Source: DATBLE01 sp963775695 (lineage in GTDB: Bacteria > Actinomycetota > Thermoleophilia > Gaiellales > Gaiellaceae). From it: 64,000 nucleotides of DNA. Of this stretch, positions 59,538 through 64,000 are shown in pieces. The stretch covers positions 248,001 through 312,000 of the forward strand of contig CAVZJU010000009.1 of the NCBI GenBank assembly GCA_963775695.1, read 5' to 3'. The number at the start of each line of letters is the position of its first letter. The first letter of the stretch is position 1. The translations under genes and the position numbers were made by a program. A model generated the notes under the pieces. The model saw only the letters and a list, made by a program, of their open reading frames with translations. It searched no databases and had not been told where the DNA came from.

Positions 59538-59903
59538 ATGACCGTCGGCGTCGATCTGATCGAGATCGAGCGGGTGCGGCGCGCGCTCGCGCGGTACCCG
59601 TCCTTCCGCGAGCGCTGCTTCACCGAAGCCGAGCGGGCGTACTGCGACTCTCGCCCGAACCCGGCCCAACACTACGCCGCCCGCTTCGCCGGCAAGGAGG
59701 CGGTCGGGAAGGCGATCGGCTTCGGGGTGGCGCGGGCGTTCGCCTGGCGGGACGTCGAGATCGCCGGCCGGCCGAAGCCCGATGTTCTCCTGTCAGGGCG
59801 CGTGGCGGCGTGGGCCGAGCGGGTCGGGGCGGGAACCCTCGATCTCTCGATGACGCACTCGCGCGAACTCGCCGCCGCTGTGTGTGTCGCGGCCGATGCT
59901 TGA
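59538..59903 (+). CDS. acpS: holo-[acyl-carrier-protein] synthase
   Basis: 121 residues. TVGVDLIEIERVRRALARYP and FTEAERAYCDSRPNPAQHYA, then ARFAGKEAVGKAIGFG with the Mg2+ ligands, and the C-terminal LDLSMTHSRELAAAVCVA. It adds 4'-phosphopantetheine to ACP. The next gene starts 8 nt before its stop. Confidence 0.95.
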   Translation: MTVGVDLIEIERVRRALARYPSFRERCFTEAERAYCDSRPNPAQHYAARFAGKEAVGKAIGFGVARAFAWRDVEIAGRPKPDVLLSGRVAAWAERVGAGTLDLSMTHSRELAAAVCVAADA

Positions 59904-61188
59904 GCCCCTCTACACGGCCGCCGAGATGAAGGAGGCGGAGGCAGGGCACGACGTGCAGACGCTGATGGAGCGCGCCGGCCGCGCGGTGGCCGAAGAGGCG
60001 CTCCGCCGCTACCCCGGGGCGCAGTCGTTCGGGGCGGCCTGCGGTGGCGGCGCGAACGGTGGCGACGGAAGGATTGCCCTCGACGTTCTGCGGTCCGCAG
60101 GTAAGGACGCAGAGGAAGGGACGAACGGCGACGTGTTGATCGACGCGTTGTTCGGGACCGGCTTCCACGGCGAGCCACGGCCCGTTGCTGCGCGGCTGAT
60201 CGAGGAGATCAATGCCGCCGCCGCTCCGGTCGTCGCGGTCGACCTGCCGTCGGGCGTCGATGCCGACACCGGCGAGATCGCCGGCGCCGCGGTGCACGCC
60301 GACGTGACCGTGACCATGCACGGCCGCAAGGTCGGACTCGAGGTCGCTCCGGGCAGATTCCGCGCGGGCGAGGTGGTCGTCGCCGACATCGGGCTCGAGC
60401 ACCGCAAGACCGGTGCAGCGCTCGTCGACCGCGCGATGCTCGGCCTGGTGCCCCGCAAGCGCGAAACCGACAACAAATACTCGGCGGGCGCGCTTCTGGT
60501 CGTCGGCGGCTCGCCGGGCATGGCCGGCTCCGTCACCCTCACGGCATCGGCCGCCTTCAGGGCGGACGCCGGCTACGTGACGATCTGCTCCGAGGTCGAA
60601 CCTTCCGTACTGGAGGCCGTGAAGCGGCCGCTCGAGGAGGCCTTCACCGCGGCGCCGCGCCACGGCGCGTTGGCGGTCGGCCCCGGCCTCGGGCGATCCG
60701 ACGAGAAGCGTGTGCTCGTCCGCCGGCTGCTCGAGGAGACAGAGCTGCCGGCGGTCGTCGACGCCGATGCCCTCTTCGGGCTCGAGCCGTTCACGCGCGC
60801 TGCGCCGACCGTGCTCACCCCGCACGAGGGCGAGCTCGGGCGGCTGCTCGACCGCGAGGCGTCGTGGGTGGCCGCGCACCGGCTGGCGGCGGTGGGAGAG
60901 GCGGCGGAACGGTTCGGCTGCATCTGTCTGCTGAAGGGCGCCGACGCGCTCATCGCTGCGCCGGGTGAAGGCGTCCTCGTCGCCGCGTTGGGCCCGCCGT
61001 CGCTCGCCACCGCGGGCACCGGCGACGTGCTCACCGGCGTGATCGGAGCGTTCCTCGCGAAGGGGATGGACGCCCGGATCGCTGCCGCGGCGGGCGCCGT
61101 CGCCTGCGACGTGGCGGCGCGCCTCGGACCGTCGCGGGGCCTGGTCGCCTCGGACGTGGTCGGCCTGCTTCCGGCCGCGCTCGGGTGA
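59896..61188 (+). CDS. nnr: bifunctional NAD(P)H-hydrate epimerase/dehydratase
   Basis: 430 residues. The epimerase half (about 1-190) has VQTLMERAGRAVAEEALRR, FGAACGGGANGGDGRIALDV and VVAVDLPSGVDADTGEI. The ADP-dependent dehydratase half has ALLVVGGSPGMAGSVTLTA, LAVGPGLGRSDEKR, TVLTPHEGELGRLLD and LATAGTGDVLTGVIGAFLA. It repairs damaged hydrated NAD(P)H. Fused epimerase-dehydratase is the usual actinobacterial form and the epimerase half is somewhat short here. acpS and alr overlap at either end. Confidence 0.93.
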   Translation: MLEPLYTAAEMKEAEAGHDVQTLMERAGRAVAEEALRRYPGAQSFGAACGGGANGGDGRIALDVLRSAGKDAEEGTNGDVLIDALFGTGFHGEPRPVAARLIEEINAAAAPVVAVDLPSGVDADTGEIAGAAVHADVTVTMHGRKVGLEVAPGRFRAGEVVVADIGLEHRKTGAALVDRAMLGLVPRKRETDNKYSAGALLVVGGSPGMAGSVTLTASAAFRADAGYVTICSEVEPSVLEAVKRPLEEAFTAAPRHGALAVGPGLGRSDEKRVLVRRLLEETELPAVVDADALFGLEPFTRAAPTVLTPHEGELGRLLDREASWVAAHRLAAVGEAAERFGCICLLKGADALIAAPGEGVLVAALGPPSLATAGTGDVLTGVIGAFLAKGMDARIAAAAGAVACDVAARLGPSRGLVASDVVGLLPAALG

Positions 61189-62216
61189 CGATGCCGCGGT
61201 CGGAGATCACGATCGACCTGGGCGCGGTCCGCCGGAACGCCCGAGTGCTGCTCGGCGCACTCGCCGGCGCGGAGCTCTGGGCGGTGGTCAAGGCCGACGG
61301 CTACGGCCACGGAGCGGCAGACGTCGGCGGCGCTGCGCTCGGGGCGGGGGCGACCGCGCTCTGCACCGCCACGGTCGCCGAGGCGCTCGCGGTGAGGACG
61401 GTCCTCCGCGACGCCCGCATCATCGTCCTGGGGCCCGTCGCCGAAGAGGAGCTCGGAGAGGCCGGGGACGCGCGGCTCGAGCTCGTGGTCGGCGACGACC
61501 GCCCGCTGCCGGAGGGGATCCCGGTCCATCTGAAGCTGGACACCGGCATGGGCCGCTGGGGACTCTCGGAGCTGCCCACCCCCTCGAGGCAGGTGGTCGG
61601 CCTGATGTCCCATCTCGCCACGGCCGGCGCCGACCCCGCATTTGCCGAGCTGCAGATCGAGCGCTTCCGGGAGGCGACCGACGCCTACTCGAGCCTCACC
61701 CGGCACATCGCGAACAGCGCGGCGACGCTCCGGTTGCCGTCCGCGCGGTTCGACGCCGGCCGCTGCGGGATCGCGCTCTACGGCCTCTCCCCGTTCGGCG
61801 CCGACCCGACCGACGACGGGCTCGAGCCCGTGCTCGGTTGGCGGAGCGAGATCGCCCGGGTCAAGCTGCTCGAGCCGGGGGAGAGCACCGGTTACGGCCG
61901 GCGGTTCGTGGCCGAGCGGCCGACGTGGATCGGGCTGGTTCCGGTCGGCTACGCGGACGGCTTCCGGCGCGACCTCACCGGCACCTCGGTCCGGGTCGGC
62001 GACGACCTGCACACCGTCGTCGGGGCGATCTCGATGGACTCCTTCGCGGTGGAGCTCCCCGAGCGGCTGCCGCTGGGGACACCCGTGACCTTGATCGGAG
62101 ACGGGGCGCTCGCCGACGACCATGCCCGGATCGCGGGCACGATCTCCTACGAGCTCGTCTGCGGCATCGGCTCGCGCCCGGTACGAGCGCAGCGGTCGCT
62201 CGTCGGCGATGCTTAG
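61185..62216 (+). CDS. alr: alanine racemase
   Basis: 343 residues. The PLP Lys is in LWAVVKADGYGHGAADVG; SMDSFAVELPERL and VGYADGFRRDLTG carry later conserved residues, and HLKLDTGMGRWGL is typical. It supplies D-alanine for the cell wall. GTG 61185 or ATG 61191 can start it; both overlap or touch the nnr stop. The 3' end overlaps the CCA gene by 8 nt. Confidence 0.94.
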   Translation: MTMPRSEITIDLGAVRRNARVLLGALAGAELWAVVKADGYGHGAADVGGAALGAGATALCTATVAEALAVRTVLRDARIIVLGPVAEEELGEAGDARLELVVGDDRPLPEGIPVHLKLDTGMGRWGLSELPTPSRQVVGLMSHLATAGADPAFAELQIERFREATDAYSSLTRHIANSAATLRLPSARFDAGRCGIALYGLSPFGADPTDDGLEPVLGWRSEIARVKLLEPGESTGYGRRFVAERPTWIGLVPVGYADGFRRDLTGTSVRVGDDLHTVVGAISMDSFAVELPERLPLGTPVTLIGDGALADDHARIAGTISYELVCGIGSRPVRAQRSLVGDA

Positions 62217-63234
62217 CCTCGACGTGATCGCCGAGCTCTTTGCCGGGGAGGACGCCTGGGTGGTCGGTGGGGCCGTTCGCGACGACCTGCTCGGCCGGAC
62301 GACCCTCGACGTCGACGTCGCCTGCCGCGATCCCGAGCGCGCCGCCCGAGCGCTCGTCGCCCGGGCCGGCGACGCCGTCTTCCCGCTGAACGAGGAGTTC
62401 GGCGCCTGGCGGGTGCTGCTCGACCGAAGCACGACCGTCGACTTCTCGCCGCTACGTGGTGGCTCCATCGACGACGATCTCGCCGCACGCGATTTCACCG
62501 TGAACGCGATCGCACAGCCCGTGACCGGCGGCGAGTACGTCGACCCGTTCGGCGGCCGCGCCGACGTCGAGCGCGGCGTCCTGCGGGCGGTGTCGCCCGA
62601 CGTGTTCGACCACGATCCGCTCAGGCTGCTGCGCGGTGTCCGGCTCGAGGACGAGCTCGGCTTCCGGCTCGATCCGCAGGCGCAGGAGCTGACGCGGGCG
62701 AAGGCCGGGCTGCTGACACGCGCGGCGGGGGAGCGGATCCTCGACGAGCTGCAGCGGCTGAGCGCCGACGGCATCGAGCGAGCCGGGGAGCTCGGCCTGC
62801 TGGAGCCGCTCGGCGGCCGCGTCGACCCGCGCCTGCGCGCCTTCGACTCCCCGTGGTTCAGGCTGGCGGTCACGTTCGGTGAGAACCTGGGGCGTCTGCC
62901 GATCCCGGGCGACCTGCGGCGATTCGTCGGCATCCTGCTCCGGGTGGAGCCTCCGGCGGATGGCTCGCCGCGTGCGATCCATCGGTTTCGCCGCTCGACC
63001 GAGCCGTTCGCGCTGGAGGCGCTGGCCTACGTCGGGGCGGCGGAGCTGGCCGACGCGGTGGAGCAGGCGCGCGCCGAGGAGCCGGCCGAGCCGCTGCTGC
63101 GCGGCGACGAACTCGGCCTCGAGCCCGGCCCCGAAGTGGGCAGGCTCCTCGAGCTGATCGCCGAAGAACGTGCAGCAGGCACGATCTCGACGAGAGAGGA
63201 GGCGTTGGAGCTTGTCCGACGATCGCTGGAGTAG
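62209..63234 (+). CDS. CCA tRNA nucleotidyltransferase/poly(A) polymerase family
   Basis: 341 residues. Motif GGxxRD with the catalytic DxD appears as WVVGGAVRDDLLGRTTLDVD; RDFTVNAIAQPVTGGEYVDP and RLLRGVRLEDELGFRL follow, with helical neck and body domains afterwards. It is probably the CCA-adding enzyme or one of a split A- and CC-adding pair. No HD domain is seen at the C-terminus. It overlaps alr at the start and the methyltransferase at the end. Confidence 0.9.
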   Translation: MLSLDVIAELFAGEDAWVVGGAVRDDLLGRTTLDVDVACRDPERAARALVARAGDAVFPLNEEFGAWRVLLDRSTTVDFSPLRGGSIDDDLAARDFTVNAIAQPVTGGEYVDPFGGRADVERGVLRAVSPDVFDHDPLRLLRGVRLEDELGFRLDPQAQELTRAKAGLLTRAAGERILDELQRLSADGIERAGELGLLEPLGGRVDPRLRAFDSPWFRLAVTFGENLGRLPIPGDLRRFVGILLRVEPPADGSPRAIHRFRRSTEPFALEALAYVGAAELADAVEQARAEEPAEPLLRGDELGLEPGPEVGRLLELIAEERAAGTISTREEALELVRRSLE

Positions 63235-63916
63235 GACCGCCGCCCGGCTGGGGGAGCTCGAGGAGCGCCGGCGGGCGGCGTTCACGGAGGCCGTTCGCGG
63301 CTTCGTCCAGCCGCGCGGCGAAGAGCACGCGCTCGACCTCGGCACCGGCACCGGTGCCTTCGCGTTCGCGCTCGCGCCCTACGTCGCGGACGTGCTGGCC
63401 GTCGACAGGTCCCCCGCGCTGCTGGAGGAGGGCCGCCGCCGCGGAAGCGCGTTCCCGAACGTCACCTTCGTCGAGGGAGACGCGACGCGGCTCGATCTCC
63501 GTCGCGGCACCTTCGACCTCGGCGGCTGTTCCCGTGTCCTCCACCATGTCCCGCGCCCGGAGATGATCGTCGCGTCGCTTGCCCGAGCGGTCCGCTTCGG
63601 TGGGCAGGTGGCCGTGATCGACCAGATCGCCCCTGCCGATCCGCTGGTCGCGGTCGAGGTCGACCGCTTCGAGCGCGCGCGGAACCCGGATCACCAGCGC
63701 CTCCTCCCCGACACGGACGTCCGCGCATTGCTCGAGGCGAACGGGCTCGTCGTCGTCCGGACGAAGTTCACCGAGGAACAGCGAGATCTCGCCTGGTATC
63801 TCGACCTCGCCGACTGCCAGGGAGACGAACGGGAGCGGGCGGCGGAGTTGGCGCCACCTTCCCCGACCGCGCACGTCGGCTGGTATCTCGCCGTCAAGCC
63901 GCATCCCGGCACCTAG
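63212..63916 (+). CDS. class I SAM-dependent methyltransferase
   Basis: 234 residues. Motif I is ALDLGTGTGAFAFALAPYV, with the ribose Asp in VLAVDRSPALLEEG, VEGDATRLDL for motif II and VLHHVPRPEMIVASLARAV for motif III. It belongs to the large UbiE/menaquinone-like group, but the substrate is unknown. TTG 63212, preceded by GGAG, begins LSDDRWSRTAARLGELEERR. The stop codon lies within the -10 box of the next gene. Confidence 0.85.
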   Translation: MSDDRWSRTAARLGELEERRRAAFTEAVRGFVQPRGEEHALDLGTGTGAFAFALAPYVADVLAVDRSPALLEEGRRRGSAFPNVTFVEGDATRLDLRRGTFDLGGCSRVLHHVPRPEMIVASLARAVRFGGQVAVIDQIAPADPLVAVEVDRFERARNPDHQRLLPDTDVRALLEANGLVVVRTKFTEEQRDLAWYLDLADCQGDERERAAELAPPSPTAHVGWYLAVKPHPGT

Positions 63917-63919
63917 ACT
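63914..63919 (+). promoter_or_regulatory. -10 box (TAGACT) before the aminopeptidase
   Basis: TAGACT lies exactly 6 nt before GTG 63926 and overlaps the TAG stop of the preceding gene. Confidence 0.5.
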
Positions 63920-63925
63920 CCGCCG

Positions 63926-64000
63926 GTGGACCGCGACCTCCTGCTCACCCGGCTGGCCGACCTGGCGGTCACGGTCGGCGCCAACGTGCAGCCCGGCCAG
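63926..64000 (+). CDS. M29-type aminopeptidase, N-terminal fragment (runs off right edge)
   Basis: 25 codons to the window end, starting VDRDLLLTRLADLAVTVGAN and followed by VQPGQ. The DLAV-GANVQPGQ pattern is the usual N-terminus of M29 (thermophilic aminopeptidase T) family metallopeptidases. Too short to confirm. Confidence 0.6.
   Translation, partial: MDRDLLLTRLADLAVTVGANVQPGQ

Overview
The window is high-GC DNA (about 70 percent by eye) from an actinobacterial-type chromosome. The gene content and gene order suit a deep actinobacterial lineage such as Thermoleophilia: an rplM-rpsI-glmM-glmS-acpS-nnr-alr run, guaB-guaA, a murI-rph-rdgB group, a FabL-type enoyl reductase, many GTG/TTG starts and very tight packing. 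The taxon is an inference from style and protein resemblance. No rRNA, tRNA, CRISPR array, transposase or phage gene was seen.

Layout. 1-7.8 kb: partial acyl-ACP thioesterase, membrane cytochrome c protein, lytic transglycosylase, a Ni/Co permease and an EamA exporter that both lose their 3' ends at one junction, DUF1684, a secreted barrel protein, and a response regulator/CHASE3 histidine kinase/LuxR-HTH group. 7.8-12.3 kb: an AT-richer island with a previously unmarked 25-codon peptide gene under a good sigma-70-like promoter, a membrane HD-GYP protein, a large LAL-type LuxR regulator and a solo LuxR HTH protein. 12.3-22.2 kb: adenosine deaminase, PimA-like glycosyltransferase, flippase-like membrane protein, glycerate kinase, cNMP sensor, xseAB, coiled-coil protein, methyltransferase, FabL. 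22.2-30 kb: tyrosine degradation (hppD, a fumarylacetoacetase-family gene, hmgA) mixed with bioY, a CDF metal exporter and a sarcosine-oxidase-like enzyme. 30-37.3 kb: AlkA, GNAT, GST-like, hydrolase, rhodanese, WYL regulator, glutamine amidotransferase and DUF72. 37.3-45.9 kb: murI, rph, mgtC, rdgB, YihY, Roadblock, pyrE, HU, pyrF, LysM, D-Ala-D-Ala carboxypeptidase, 1-phosphofructokinase-like. 46-52.5 kb: guaB, guaA, phospholipase D-like, nitroreductase, UDG-like, P-loop protein. 52.6-64 kb: ribosomal proteins, UDP-GlcNAc synthesis, a secreted glycosidase, arfB, NagD-like HAD, acpS, nnr, alr, CCA transferase, methyltransferase and the start of an M29 aminopeptidase.

How it works together. 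Cell-wall precursor supply is concentrated here (glmM, glmS, murI, alr, D-Ala-D-Ala carboxypeptidase, LysM protein, lytic transglycosylase), as is nucleotide supply and sanitation (guaB, guaA, pyrE, pyrF, rdgB, add, rph). The tyrosine-to-fumarate route lacks an obvious maleylacetoacetate isomerase.

Main observations beyond the gene list: (1) at least 14 genes have a TANNNT box mostly 6 nt, and up to about 9 nt, before ATG/GTG/TTG, which points to widespread leaderless transcription; (2) three unrelated genes share an in-frame N-terminal repeat that resembles palindromic coding-sequence inserts; (3) a pair of matching intergenic elements brackets guaB-guaA; (4) a perfect 13-bp stem buries the Shine-Dalgarno of the phosphofructokinase-like gene; (5) rdgB and a HAD phosphatase appear to start with CTG; (6) five one-base indels, most in G/C runs, break otherwise intact genes including guaB and glmM, which more likely reflects sequence error than decay.
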